Positions 25,533-33,948 of a stretch of 60,618 nucleotides of DNA are shown here, piece by piece (position 1 is the stretch's first letter; each line of letters opens with the position of its first letter). A model generated the notes under the pieces. That model did no database searches and had not been told where the DNA came from. It saw nothing but the letters and a program-made list of their open reading frames with translations. Source of the stretch: Planctomycetota bacterium (GTDB lineage: Bacteria; Planctomycetota; Phycisphaerae; Phycisphaerales; Phycisphaeraceae); contig JAPLMQ010000306.1 in assembly GCA_026386955.1 (NCBI GenBank), positions 1 through 60,618 of the forward strand. Direction: 5' to 3'. Position numbers and translations under genes: made by a program.

Positions 25533-26411
25533 ATGACCAAGACCGCGATCATCGGCGCCAGCGGGTTCGTGGGGAGGCACCTCCTCAAGGCCTACCGCCG
25601 CGCCCATCCCGACACGATCGGCACCTCGTTTTCGCAGGCCCGGGCCGACCTCGCCCCCTTCGACATCCGCAAACCCGACCTGGCCTCGCTCAAGCTGCGA
25701 GAGAAGGGCTACCAGGCGGTGCTGGTCACCAGCGCCAAGCCGAACATCGGCTACTGCGAGCAGCACAAGGAGGAGGCCTACGCGGTCAACGTGGGCGGGA
25801 TGCTCGAACTGCTGCGGCAGGCGGCGGGCCTGGGGCTCCAGCCGATCTTCCTCTCGACCGACTACGTCTTCGACGGCGTGACGGGCGGGTACGACGACGA
25901 CGCCCCGACGCGCCCCGGCACCGAGTACGGCCGGCAGAAGGAGGCCGTCGAGAAGGAACTCCCGCGCATCGCGGCGAACCACCTGGTCATCCGCCTCTCG
26001 AAGATCTACGGCGTCGACAAGGGCGACGCCACCCTGCTCGACGACTTCGCATCGTCCCTGCTCGCGGGCAAGCCGCTGAGCGTCGCGACCGACCAGGTCT
26101 TCTCCCCCACCTTCGTCGACGACCTGGTCGCGTCGATCCTGGCGATCCAGGAGAAGGGGCTGCGGGGCGTGGTCAACGTCTGCAGCCCCGAGGCGTGGTC
26201 GCGCTACGACGTGGCGGCGGGCATGGCCAAGGAGCTGGGCCTCGACCCGGCGCGCATCAATGCGATCAAGCTGCACAGCCTCGCCGCGATGGCGGGCCGG
26301 CCGCTCAACACCAGCATGAAGTGTTCGCGGTTGGCCGCTGCGAGCAAGCCGGCGTTCACGCCGCTGCGCGACCAGATGCGGCGCGTCGCGGCGAACTGGA
26401 AGCCGGGCTGA
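25533..26411 (+). CDS. RmlD-like NDP-sugar 4-keto-reductase
   Basis: 292 aa, short-chain dehydrogenase of the dTDP-4-dehydrorhamnose reductase type. GASGFVGRHLL binds NAD(P)H; FLSTDYVFDGVTGGYDDD is the RmlD signature; EYGRQKEAVEK supplies Tyr-x3-Lys. It probably carries out the last reduction of a deoxy, C-methylated sugar made by the preceding enzymes. It starts 1 nt after the upstream stop, so it is in the same operon. Whether the donor is dTDP, GDP or CDP cannot be told. Confidence 0.88.
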   Translation: MTKTAIIGASGFVGRHLLKAYRRAHPDTIGTSFSQARADLAPFDIRKPDLASLKLREKGYQAVLVTSAKPNIGYCEQHKEEAYAVNVGGMLELLRQAAGLGLQPIFLSTDYVFDGVTGGYDDDAPTRPGTEYGRQKEAVEKELPRIAANHLVIRLSKIYGVDKGDATLLDDFASSLLAGKPLSVATDQVFSPTFVDDLVASILAIQEKGLRGVVNVCSPEAWSRYDVAAGMAKELGLDPARINAIKLHSLAAMAGRPLNTSMKCSRLAAASKPAFTPLRDQMRRVAANWKPG

Positions 26412-26429
26412 CCTCTGCGCGAGTCCGAC

Positions 26430-26467
26430 CCCACGGAACGCGACGGAGTGCCGTCGCGATCCATAGG
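26430..26467 (-). repeat. 38-nt dispersed hairpin element, copy B
   Basis: On the minus strand: left arm CCTATGGATCGCGACGG, loop CACT, and a 17-nt right arm that pairs with a single T.T mismatch at the same position as in copy A (13498-13535). It begins 18 nt after the desaturase stop codon, in the 73-nt gap between two convergent genes, so it could form the 3' end of the desaturase transcript. Confidence 0.8.
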
Positions 26468-26484
26468 CTTGTTTGGGTTGTCAA

Positions 26485-27582
26485 TCAATCCAGCGGCGGG
26501 CGGGAGGCGGCGTGGGGCTCGGCGTCAGGGGGGACGCCAAGGCTTGCCGCCGGAGACTCCGAAGCGCCGACGGGCACGAAGCCCGACCAGCGCCCCTGCC
26601 GGGCGTCCCAGAGCTTGAGGCTGAAGCAGCGGACGATGTCGCCGACCGAGAGCGTGGTCGTCCCGGGCGACTGCATCTCGGGCAGCCCCGCCATCGCCTC
26701 GGGCAGGCGGTAGAAGGGGATCCGCGCGTTGAGGTGGTGCAGGTGGTGGTAGCCGATGTTCCCGGTGAACCAGTTCATCAGCCGGCTCATCTGCAGGTGG
26801 CTTGACGACTCGGTCGCGGCGGCGACGTAGTCCCACGCGGCGCGGTCGTGCAGCTTGGCGCCGGGGTAGTTGTGCTGGGCGTAGAAGAGGTAGGCCCCCG
26901 CGGCGGCGGCGATCCAGCATGGCACCATCATGCCCAGGAGAAGCGTGTCGACGCCGTGCGAGAGGGCCAGCGCGATGAGCCCGCCGTGGACGACCAGCGA
27001 GACGCCCGAGTCCAAGTGCTCGCGTGGGCTGGCCATCAGGGAGCGCAGGCACATCCCGTAGAGGAAGATCGTCAGGTAGCCGGCGAAGATCGTCAGCGGG
27101 TGGCGGGAGATGATGTACCCGATGCGCTGCCCGCGCGACGCCCTGCCCCAGGCGGAGACGGTCATCACCGGGTAGGAGCCGATGCTCGCGCCGAAGATCT
27201 TGGCATTGTTCTTGTGGTGGTGGTTGTGCGAGCGCGTCCAGATGCTCGGCGGGTTGAGCGCCACCAGGCCGTAGGTGGTCATGACGACCTTGGCGACCCA
27301 CGACCCCTTGAGGATCGTGCCGTGCTGGAAGTCGTGGTAGAGGATGAAGACGCGGATGAGCGTCATGCCCGCGACGATGCTGGCGCAGCCGCGGGCGAGC
27401 AGGGGCAGGCTCTGCATGCAGGCGACGGCGATGAGGGTGGCGAAGATCGCGAGGGTGGACCAGAGGTGGAACCAACTCAACCAGCGGCGTTCCTGGGCGT
27501 AGGTCTTGGAGGCGCGGAGCAACCGCGCGTTGATCAATCGCGTCGGGTCCGACGCCGGAGATGCAGGCTTTGCATCGGGCAA
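26485..27582 (-). CDS. membrane fatty acid desaturase family protein
   Basis: 365 aa, integral membrane di-iron enzyme. Histidine boxes: YHDFQHG, SHNHHHKNN and GYHHLHHL, in family order and spacing, with four or more membrane helices between them. It introduces a double bond or hydroxyl into a lipid acyl chain. TTG at 27582 is preferred because AGGA lies 7 nt upstream and homology starts soon after; ATG at 27669 would add 29 unconserved residues and overlap a promoter-like TGCTACACT (minus strand, about 27650). Downstream of the phosphoesterase gene on the same strand. Confidence 0.88.
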   Translation of the reverse strand: MPDAKPASPASDPTRLINARLLRASKTYAQERRWLSWFHLWSTLAIFATLIAVACMQSLPLLARGCASIVAGMTLIRVFILYHDFQHGTILKGSWVAKVVMTTYGLVALNPPSIWTRSHNHHHKNNAKIFGASIGSYPVMTVSAWGRASRGQRIGYIISRHPLTIFAGYLTIFLYGMCLRSLMASPREHLDSGVSLVVHGGLIALALSHGVDTLLLGMMVPCWIAAAAGAYLFYAQHNYPGAKLHDRAAWDYVAAATESSSHLQMSRLMNWFTGNIGYHHLHHLNARIPFYRLPEAMAGLPEMQSPGTTTLSVGDIVRCFSLKLWDARQGRWSGFVPVGASESPAASLGVPPDAEPHAASRPPLD

Positions 27583-27734
27583 GCGTGCCGTCCTGAAGGT
27601 GTGAATCGCAAGATCTTCCACCGCCGCAACAGACGGGCTACCACGAAAGAGTGTAGCAGCGCCGGCCATCCGAAGGATCGGCGAGCGCCGATTTTTTGGC
27701 ACGAAATTCCGCGCGGCCCGGACGCCCGCGCCGG

Positions 27735-28673
27735 TCACGCCGGCCAGTCGTAGCTCTTCTGCCCGCGGAAACCCCGCACCGAGATCGCCCCGGTCGGCGC
27801 GATCTCCAGCAGGCTGTAGGCGTTGCTCGCCGGGCCCGAGCCATCGATCATCGACATCAGGGTGCAATAGCGCACGCCGGCGATCTCCTTGAGGTCGTTG
27901 ATGTGGTGGTGCCCCTGAAACACCGTTCGCACCTTTCCCGACGCCTCCAGCACGGCCCGCACGGCCGGCGCGTTCCGCACCGCGTGGTCGGACCTCTCGT
28001 CCAGCCTCTGGTGCACGAAGACGATCGTCAAGAGCGTTGTCGCCCGCAGGTCGGCGGCGAGCCACGCGAGCTGCTCGGCGGGGACGAAGGTGTCGGTCCA
28101 GCCCGCGTTGCGGCGGCCGTAGGGAACGCCGTCGACGCGGAAGCAGGCGTCGAGGAGGACGAAATGGACGCCGCCTCGGTCGAACGAGCCGTACGACTTC
28201 GCCTGCCCCACGTCGGCGAGGAACTCCTCCTTGGTCAGCCCGTCGACGCAGTGGTTGCCCAGCACGTAGTGCCGGTCGTCGGCGATCGAGGCGAGTTGGC
28301 GGTTGATCGTCGCGAGGTGGCCTCGCTCGGCCTCGAGGGTCGCGGCGCTGTCGATCAAGTCGCCCACGCAGACGACCGTCGATGCGCCGGCCCGCTTGAA
28401 GGCCTCCCCCGCCTCGGCGAGCTTCGCGGGGACTTCGCGGTAGAACCGCGTGCCGACGGAAGGCTTGTCGGCGTAGTGCAGGTCGGTGATGAGCCCGATG
28501 CGCAGCGGACCCGCGGGCTGGGTGGACGGAGCGGTCTCCGACGCCGCCTTCGCCGCCGCCTGCGCGAGCGACTCCGCGGCGCGCATCGGGTTCAGCGCCC
28601 CGGCCACGAGCAAGAGCGTCCCGCCCTTGATCAGCGCCCGCCTGCCGAGGTCGGTGGTTGCATTTCGCTTCAC
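27735..28673 (-). CDS. metallophosphoesterase, probable Tat substrate
   Basis: 312 aa. The N-terminus has GRRALIKGGTLLLVAGAL, a twin-arginine-like signal, so it is probably exported folded. Calcineurin-like metal sites: DLHY (about 60), GDLID, GNHC and FQGHHH, all in order. It most resembles planctomycete purple-phosphatase/cyclic-nucleotide-phosphodiesterase-like proteins (alkaline phosphatase or phospholipid hydrolase role possible). GTG start with GGAAGG upstream. It may be cotranscribed with the desaturase 65 nt downstream. Confidence 0.88.
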   Translation of the reverse strand: MKRNATTDLGRRALIKGGTLLLVAGALNPMRAAESLAQAAAKAASETAPSTQPAGPLRIGLITDLHYADKPSVGTRFYREVPAKLAEAGEAFKRAGASTVVCVGDLIDSAATLEAERGHLATINRQLASIADDRHYVLGNHCVDGLTKEEFLADVGQAKSYGSFDRGGVHFVLLDACFRVDGVPYGRRNAGWTDTFVPAEQLAWLAADLRATTLLTIVFVHQRLDERSDHAVRNAPAVRAVLEASGKVRTVFQGHHHINDLKEIAGVRYCTLMSMIDGSGPASNAYSLLEIAPTGAISVRGFRGQKSYDWPA

Positions 28674-28967
28674 GCGCTGCCCTTCCGGTTGCGAGCCCTC
28701 GGTGGTATTCGCAGCAGCAATTCGGGTTCCGCCCGTCCGCCGTGGCTCATCGGCGTCGCAAGCAAGACTACTGTAACTCTATTTGAATAAAGGCTTTTAG
28801 GGCAAGAAAAAAAGTATTGTCTTTGAACAAGGCCTTGGTTAATCTTAACTTCCGAACCGCCCTAGGCGCCTCTGCATCGTCGCGAGTCGGTTCGGGCAAC
28901 TCCGTCGCAACCATCCCGAGGGTGCGTCTGGATTCATCGATCGAGGATCGGGAGAGGATTCACGTCC
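28674..28967. promoter_or_regulatory. divergent AT-rich intergenic region
   Basis: 294 nt between the divergent phosphoesterase and RRM genes. The core (about 28770-28860) is the most AT-rich stretch nearby and contains TTGAAC and the 10-bp palindrome CAAGGCCTTG. It probably holds promoters for both genes and a leader for the RRM mRNA, but no box pair is convincing. Confidence 0.4.
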
Positions 28968-29282
28968 GTGGTCAACATCTACGTCGGGAATCTCCCTTAC
29001 GGCACGACGGATCAGGAACTGCAGGACCTCTTCTCGCAGTTCGGGGCAATCTCGAAAGTCAGCATCATCACCGACCGGGAGACCGGGCGGAGCAAGGGCT
29101 TTGGCTTCGTCGAGATGGCCGACGAGGCTGAGGGACGCCAAGCGATCGAAGCCCTCAACGGGCAGCAATTCGGAGGGCGAGCCCTCACCGTCAACGAAGC
29201 CCGGCCTCGCTCAAATGACCGCGGTGGTGGCGGCTACGGCGGAGGGGGCGGTGGCGGCGGTGGTTACCGCGGCAATCGCTGA
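28968..29282 (+). CDS. glycine-rich RRM RNA-binding protein
   Basis: 104 aa. One RNA recognition motif with RNP2 IYVGNL (3-8) and RNP1 KGFGFVEM (43-50), then a Gly-rich tail (GGGGYGGGGGGGGGYRGNR). GTG start with GGAGAGG about 10 nt upstream. This layout matches the cold-induced Rbp proteins of cyanobacteria; planctomycetes often have several. The paralogue at 33245-33562 has the same tail. The 482-nt stretch after it holds the possible minus-strand small RNA, an orphan terminator and the dehydrogenase promoter. Confidence 0.95.
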   Translation: MVNIYVGNLPYGTTDQELQDLFSQFGAISKVSIITDRETGRSKGFGFVEMADEAEGRQAIEALNGQQFGGRALTVNEARPRSNDRGGGGYGGGGGGGGGYRGNR

Positions 29283-29354
29283 CCGGCGCGACTCCGCTCG
29301 GTCCATCAGTCATCTTCCCATTCCTACCTTCGGCGGTGGCTCTTCGGAGCGATC

Positions 29355-29389
29355 GCCGATTTTCGTTGGGCGGGACTTCGCCCATCGGC
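29355..29389. other. nested hairpin downstream of the RRM gene
   Basis: Outer arms GCCGAT/ATCGGC and inner arms GGGCG/CGCCC around loop GGACTT. No T-run. Possible 3'-end structure of the RRM mRNA. Confidence 0.45.
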
Positions 29390-29420
29390 AGGCGAGCCCG
29401 TCACGGATCGGACATGGTTG

Positions 29421-29454
29421 AATAAAAAAAGGCCCCGTCGGCCGTAGCCGGACG
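29421..29454 (-). terminator. orphan Rho-independent terminator on the minus strand
   Basis: Read on the minus strand: GGTCCCGTCCGGC, loop TACG, GCCGACGGGGCC (12 bp with one bulge and one wobble), then TTTTTTTATT. No annotated minus-strand gene lies upstream of it. On the plus strand no T-run follows. Confidence 0.8.
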
Positions 29455-29550
29455 GGACCCTTCCGGGGGCAATGGGATGTGGGGCCGGCCAAGCATCAAC
29501 ACTCAAATCGTGTCGGACCGTCAAGTCCGCCGCGAGCGTCGCCTCGACCT
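29421..29550 (-). ncRNA. candidate small RNA ending at the orphan terminator
   Basis: A minus-strand promoter-like TTGCCT, 19-bp spacer and TAATAT overlap the palindrome at 29551-29570. A transcript would start near 29550 and end in the terminator about 130 nt later. Neither strand has a convincing reading frame here. Inference only; no homology to a known RNA family recognised. Confidence 0.3.
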
Positions 29551-29570
29551 TCGCCCCATATTAGGGGCGA
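29551..29570. promoter_or_regulatory. 20-bp palindrome, possible operator
   Basis: TCGCCCCATATTAGGGGCGA, perfect 7-bp arms around ATATTA. It overlaps the possible minus-strand -10 of the candidate small RNA and lies 195 bp before the dehydrogenase gene. Confidence 0.45.
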
Positions 29571-29764
29571 TTGGGGCCTCAAAGGCAAGCGCCAGCCCAA
29601 AAAATTTTCCGGCCCACGGAACGGCTGAATGGCCGGCGATTTCCAAGACCCACGGTAGATTGCCGCCCCTTGTCCACCGGCGGGATCGCGAACCACTAAA
29701 ATGCCTTGGCCACCCGACGCTGCCGCGCCGGGCGCACCGGGGCTCGCCCGGCGGAGACCTCACA

Positions 29765-30799
29765 ATGCAAGCCCTCGTCCTCGAAGAGACCAAGCGCCTC
29801 AAGCTGCGCGACATCGATCTGCCCGAACCCCTCGGCCCGCGCGACGTCCGCATCAAGATCCACACCGTGGGCATCTGCGGGAGCGACGTCCACTACTACG
29901 AGTTCGGGCGCATCGGCCCGTTCGTCGTGCGCGAGCCGATGGTCCTGGGCCACGAGGCCGCGGGCACGATCACCGAGACCGGGCGCGACGTGAAGCTGCT
30001 CAAGGTCGGCGACCGCGTCTGCATGGAGCCGGGCATCCCCGACCCCAACTCCAAGGCCAGCCGGCTGGGCATCTATAACCTCGACCCCGCGGTGCGCTTC
30101 TGGGCGACGCCGCCCGTCCACGGCATCCTCCGCCCCAGCGTGGTCCACCCGGCCGACTTCACCTTCAAGCTGCCCGACAACGTGAGCTTCGCCGAAGGGG
30201 CGATGGTCGAGCCACTGGCGGTGGGGATGCAGGCGGCGACCAAGGCGCGGATCAAGCCCGGCGACGTCGCGGTGGTGATCGGGGCGGGGCCGATCGGGAT
30301 GGTCACCGCGCTCGCGGCCCTCGCGGGCGGGTGCAGCCGGATCATCATGTGCGATGTGCAGGAGCCGAAGCTCGCGCTCGCCGCGACGCTCGGGCCGATC
30401 ACCACGGTGAATGTCCGGCAAAAGAAGGTCGTCGACGTCGTGAGGGAACTGACCGACGGCTGGGGCGCGGACGTGGTCTTCGAGGCGAGCGGGAACGCCA
30501 AGGCGGCCGCGGGCGTCTTCGAGCCGTTGGCCCCCGGCGGGAAGGTCGTCTTCATCGGCATGCCCGTCGAGCCGGTGGCGCTCGACCTGGTCTCGGCCCA
30601 GGTGAAGGAGGCGAGCATCGAGACGGTCTTCCGCTACGCGCACGTCTACCCGCGCGCGGTGGCGCTGATGGGCAGCGGGAAGATCAACGTCAAGCCGCTG
30701 ATCACGAACAAGTTCGGCTTTGCCGACTCGGTGAAGGCGTTCGAGTTCGCGACGCACATGCCCGCCGACGCGGTGAAGGCGCAGATCGAGATGGGGTGA
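29765..30799 (+). CDS. zinc-type polyol dehydrogenase (sorbitol/xylitol dehydrogenase-like)
   Basis: 344 aa, medium-chain dehydrogenase/reductase. Catalytic zinc site: [11 protein letters not shown] (Cys) and GHEAAG (His/Glu). NAD site [23 protein letters not shown] matches the sorbitol/xylitol dehydrogenase signature. The loop that usually binds structural zinc with four Cys is [20 protein letters not shown], with none of them. ATG at 29765 has GGAG about 8 nt upstream; a TAAAAT -10-like box lies at 29697. A DCXR-like L-xylulose reductase gene follows, together forming a polyol/pentulose pair. Confidence 0.93.
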   Translation: MQALVLEETKRLKLRDIDLPEPLGPRDVRIKIHTVGICGSDVHYYEFGRIGPFVVREPMVLGHEAAGTITETGRDVKLLKVGDRVCMEPGIPDPNSKASRLGIYNLDPAVRFWATPPVHGILRPSVVHPADFTFKLPDNVSFAEGAMVEPLAVGMQAATKARIKPGDVAVVIGAGPIGMVTALAALAGGCSRIIMCDVQEPKLALAATLGPITTVNVRQKKVVDVVRELTDGWGADVVFEASGNAKAAAGVFEPLAPGGKVVFIGMPVEPVALDLVSAQVKEASIETVFRYAHVYPRAVALMGSGKINVKPLITNKFGFADSVKAFEFATHMPADAVKAQIEMG

Positions 30800-30851
30800 G
30801 CGGTTCGAAGAACACCGCGCGGTCCTCGGTTTCATCTCCCAGGAATCAATC

Positions 30852-31592
30852 ATGCAGATCCAATTCAACGGCCAGCGCGCCGTCGTCACCGGCGCGGGCA
30901 AGGGCATCGGGCGCGAGATCGCGGTGCTGCTGCACAAGTGCGGCGCGAAGGTCGTCGCGGTCAGCCGCACGCAGGCCGACCTTGACGCGCTGAGGAAGGA
31001 GATCGGCTGCGAGACGATCCAGGCCGACCTGGCCGACGCCTCCGCGGCGCAGGCCGCCGCCGCCAAGGCCGTCGCGGGCGGGCCCGTCACGCTGCTGGTC
31101 AACAACGCGGGCATCTCCATCCCGCAGTCGTTCCTCGCGACGACCGTCGAGGCCTTCGACAAGACGCTCGCGGTGAACGTCCGCTCCGCGCTGGTCTTCT
31201 CGCAGGCGGTGGCGAAGGCCCTCATCGCCGCGAAGAAGACGGGGGCGATCGTCAACCTCTCCAGCCAGGCGTCGATGGTCGGCATCGTCGACCACACGGC
31301 CTACTGCGCCTCCAAGGGCGCTCTCGACCAGCTCACCCGCACGATGGCGCTCGAGCTCGGCCCACACCAGATCCGCGTCAACGCCGTGAACCCCACCGTC
31401 ACCCTCACGCCCATGGGCGAGATGGCCTGGGGCGACCCCAAGAAGTCCGGCCCGATGCTCGCGAAGATCCCGCTCGGGCGATTCGCCTATCCCAAGGACG
31501 TCGCCCACGCGGTGGCGTACCTCCTCAGTGAACAAGCCGACATGATCCACGGCGTGATGCTGCCGGTCGACGGCGGTTTCCTCTCGGCGTGA
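30852..31592 (+). CDS. SDR family oxidoreductase, L-xylulose reductase (DCXR)-like
   Basis: 246 aa, short-chain dehydrogenase. TGAGKGIG nucleotide site, NNAG, and the catalytic set Ser (LSSQAS), Tyr-x3-Lys (YCASK). The stretch MALELGPHQIRVNAVNPTVTLTPMG is strikingly like animal dicarbonyl/L-xylulose reductase. NADPH preference is suggested by the Arg after the second strand (SRTQ). AGGA before ATG. Coupled with the polyol dehydrogenase it could interconvert L-xylulose, xylitol and D-xylulose (uronate or arabinose metabolism). This is inference from family and context. Confidence 0.9.
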   Translation: MQIQFNGQRAVVTGAGKGIGREIAVLLHKCGAKVVAVSRTQADLDALRKEIGCETIQADLADASAAQAAAAKAVAGGPVTLLVNNAGISIPQSFLATTVEAFDKTLAVNVRSALVFSQAVAKALIAAKKTGAIVNLSSQASMVGIVDHTAYCASKGALDQLTRTMALELGPHQIRVNAVNPTVTLTPMGEMAWGDPKKSGPMLAKIPLGRFAYPKDVAHAVAYLLSEQADMIHGVMLPVDGGFLSA

Positions 31593-31635
31593 TATCCTCC
31601 ACTTGCCCGGCCCCCGGCCCCCCGGATCTCCGCCC

Positions 31636-32391
31636 ATGCCCGCCCCGCTCTCCGCCGACCAGATCGACCATTTCAAGGCCCATGGCTACCTCGTCGTGCC
31701 TGGGGTGCTCGAGCCCGTCTACATCCAGGCGTGGCGGCGGCAACTCTGGGAGCACCTGGGCGGGCGCGAGAATGACCCGACGACATGGGGCCAGACGCCG
31801 TATCAGCTCTCGGGCTTCTCGATCAGCCCCGTGGAACTGCAGCTCCACAGCCACCCGCGCGTCCGCGCGATCATCGACCAGCTCGGCGGCGGGCGATTCG
31901 TCGGCGGGTCCGACTCCGGCGCCCCGCTGGTCCACTGGCCCTCGCGCTCCACCGCCTGGTCGCCCACGACCTGGGGCCACCTCGACGGCTACTACCCCGG
32001 GAACTGGTCGCCCTTCATGCTCACCGCGACCGCCTACGCCTACGACTGCGAAGCGATGGGCGGGGCGTTCCAATACTGGCCCGACAGCCACCTCACGACG
32101 CACCTGTATTTCCTGGAGAACCCCGAGCAGGTGGACGGGCGCTTCCGCGACGAGCCGGGCTTCAACTGGGGCGGGCCGAACGTCTTCACGCGCCTCGCGC
32201 CGCGCCCGCCAGCGCACTTCAACGGGCGCGCGGGCGACGTGATCTTCTGGCACGCCTACACGGTGCACACCGGGAGCACGAACATCCGCAACACGCCGCG
32301 GTTCGCCTTCTTCGCGCGGTACCACCACGTCGAGCAGAAATCATTCCGGTATGAGATCCCGCAGGATTTGTGGAAGTATTGGGCGGTGTGA
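31636..32391 (+). CDS. phytanoyl-CoA dioxygenase (PhyH) family protein
   Basis: 251 aa. HxD in WGHLDGYYPG and distal His/Arg in FWHAYTVHTGSTNIRNTPRFAFFARYH, the Fe(II)/2-oxoglutarate facial triad and anchor. Second PhyH protein of the window and not closely similar to the first. It begins 43 nt after the reductase gene and is probably cotranscribed, so the substrate may be a polyol, pentulose or derived metabolite; not determinable. ATG 31636 chosen because conservation starts there. Confidence 0.87.
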   Translation: MPAPLSADQIDHFKAHGYLVVPGVLEPVYIQAWRRQLWEHLGGRENDPTTWGQTPYQLSGFSISPVELQLHSHPRVRAIIDQLGGGRFVGGSDSGAPLVHWPSRSTAWSPTTWGHLDGYYPGNWSPFMLTATAYAYDCEAMGGAFQYWPDSHLTTHLYFLENPEQVDGRFRDEPGFNWGGPNVFTRLAPRPPAHFNGRAGDVIFWHAYTVHTGSTNIRNTPRFAFFARYHHVEQKSFRYEIPQDLWKYWAV

Positions 32392-32489
32392 CCGCGGTCA
32401 ACCCGGCTCCGGCCGCGAACTGTCCAGCGCAACAAAAACCGCCGGCGGTCGCCCGCTCGGCGTTCATGTTGTTCAATCAGGATGTCGGC

Positions 32490-33107
32490 TTACTTTCCGC
32501 CGCGGGGGCGCTTGGTCGGGCTCGCTTGGCGGAGCGTGTCGGCCGCCTGGGCGTGGCCTTCGTTGTCGGCGGCCTCGAGCGCGGTCTGCCCGTAACGCTC
32601 CTTGGCGTCGACCTTCGCGCCGCGGCTGAGCAGGAACTCCACGGCCTCCTTCTTTCCGCTCCGCGCGGCGTAGTGAAGCGGGGCGCTGCCGCTCTCGCGG
32701 TCAGTGGCGTTGACGTCGGCGCCGTGGTCGACCAGCAGGGTCATCAGCTCGAGGTTGCCCTTCGACGCCGCCCAGTGGAGCGGCGTGCGGCGGTCGGCGC
32801 CCTCGGCGGCGATCTTGGCGCCGCGCTTGAGCAGGAGCTTCACGACCTCGATGTGGCCCGCTTGGGCGGCCTTGTAGAGCGGGGTCTTGGCGTAGCGGTC
32901 GAGCGCGTCGACGTTGGCGCCCGCGGCGATCAGGCGCTTGACCACGTCGGCGTGCCCGTGCTGGGCGGCGAGGCGCAGCGGAGTCGCGCTGTCGAGGCCG
33001 CGGGCATTGACGTCGGCGCCGCCCGCGAGGAGCGTCTCGACGTCCGCGAGCTTGCCCTCGATCGCGGCCTGATGCAGCGGGGGTTGCGATGTCATCGGAT
33101 TACTCAT
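32490..33107 (-). CDS. ankyrin repeat protein
   Basis: 205 aa, about six ankyrin repeats (consensus TPLHxAAxxGHxEVVKLLLxxGAxVxA), from residue 8 to the end, with a basic C-terminal tail TKRPRGGK. No signal peptide. Starts at ATG 33107; ATG at 33095 is also possible. Convergent with the PhyH gene and downstream of the RRM gene on the same strand. Protein-protein interaction scaffold; partner unknown. Confidence 0.93.
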   Translation of the reverse strand: MSNPMTSQPPLHQAAIEGKLADVETLLAGGADVNARGLDSATPLRLAAQHGHADVVKRLIAAGANVDALDRYAKTPLYKAAQAGHIEVVKLLLKRGAKIAAEGADRRTPLHWAASKGNLELMTLLVDHGADVNATDRESGSAPLHYAARSGKKEAVEFLLSRGAKVDAKERYGQTALEAADNEGHAQAADTLRQASPTKRPRGGK

Positions 33108-33244
33108 CGGCTTCCTGTCGAGGTGGACGGCGTTCGAACGGAGGATGCTTGGACGAACTGGCTCAGCGATCCGGCTCCGACGGCATGGCGCAGACGAAAT
33201 GGGCCCGAGTCGTTTTCACGGCCCGGGCCCGAAGTTTGAGCGGA

Positions 33245-33562
33245 TCAGAACCGCCGGCGGCCGCCGCCGCCACCACCACCGCCGCCGTAGCCACCACCGC
33301 CGCCGCTGCGGGGCTCACGGGGCTTGGCTTCGTTGACGGTCAGGGGCCGGCCGTTGTTTTCCTTGCCGGAGAGCGCGTTGATCGCCGCTTGGGCCTCCTC
33401 TTCGGAGCCCATCTCGACGAAGCCGAAGCCCTTGCTCCGACCGGTCTCGCGGTCGATGATCACTTCGGCGCTCTGGACCGAGCCGAACTCGGCGAACAAT
33501 TGCTCGAGCGAGCTGTTGTTCATTTCGTAATTGAGGTTGCCAACGTACAGTTTCTTGCCCAT
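33245..33562 (-). CDS. glycine-rich RRM RNA-binding protein (second copy)
   Basis: 105 aa. RNP2 LYVGNL and RNP1 KGFGFVEM, then a basic Gly-rich tail (RSGGGGGYGGGGGGGGGRRRF cut after the first residues here). GGAG lies 8 nt before ATG at 33562; the frame upstream is non-coding. About 157 nt of leader separate it from a candidate promoter, with two copies of AACTTTGGGC in it (minus strand). Paralogue of 28968-29282. Likely an RNA chaperone-like protein of cold or general stress. Confidence 0.95.
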   Translation of the reverse strand: MGKKLYVGNLNYEMNNSSLEQLFAEFGSVQSAEVIIDRETGRSKGFGFVEMGSEEEAQAAINALSGKENNGRPLTVNEAKPREPRSGGGGGYGGGGGGGGGRRRF

Positions 33563-33725
33563 CTCAGACGCTCCAGGTGGAGTTGTCGGCCCAAAGTTGC
33601 TTCCGGGGCCGATGCGAAAGTGCCCAAAGTTCCGGGCGGGAAGGCAGAGGGAGCGAAGGAGGGGGGCGTCCAAGGGGAGGAGAAGAACCGGAGCGCAAGA
33701 CTCTATCGGTCGGTCTGACCTTGAT

Positions 33726-33754
33726 AGTGTAGCCGCGATGAGGGGCATGAACAA
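33726..33754 (-). promoter_or_regulatory. candidate promoter of the second RRM gene
   Basis: Minus strand: TTGTTC (33749-33754), 17 bp, TACACT (33726-33731). The -10 resembles the TACAAT boxes elsewhere in the window. The 386-nt gap 33563-33948 contains this, the long RRM leader and the unresolved start region of the plus-strand gene. Confidence 0.4.
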
Positions 33755-33948
33755 CCTGCGCGACGCGTGGCGGGCTCTCGCCCGAGCGACTTCACAGAGA
33801 CCGCAAACCCACCGCTTCATCGGAGCAAACCGCCTGGCTGGCCGCTCGCGACGACCCCCGCGCGATTTCGTTGACGACGAAGGAGGGTGTGGGTATCGTC
33901 CGACCGACGATCGACGCTTCCTCTCCACCCATCGACCCGAGCCTTTCG

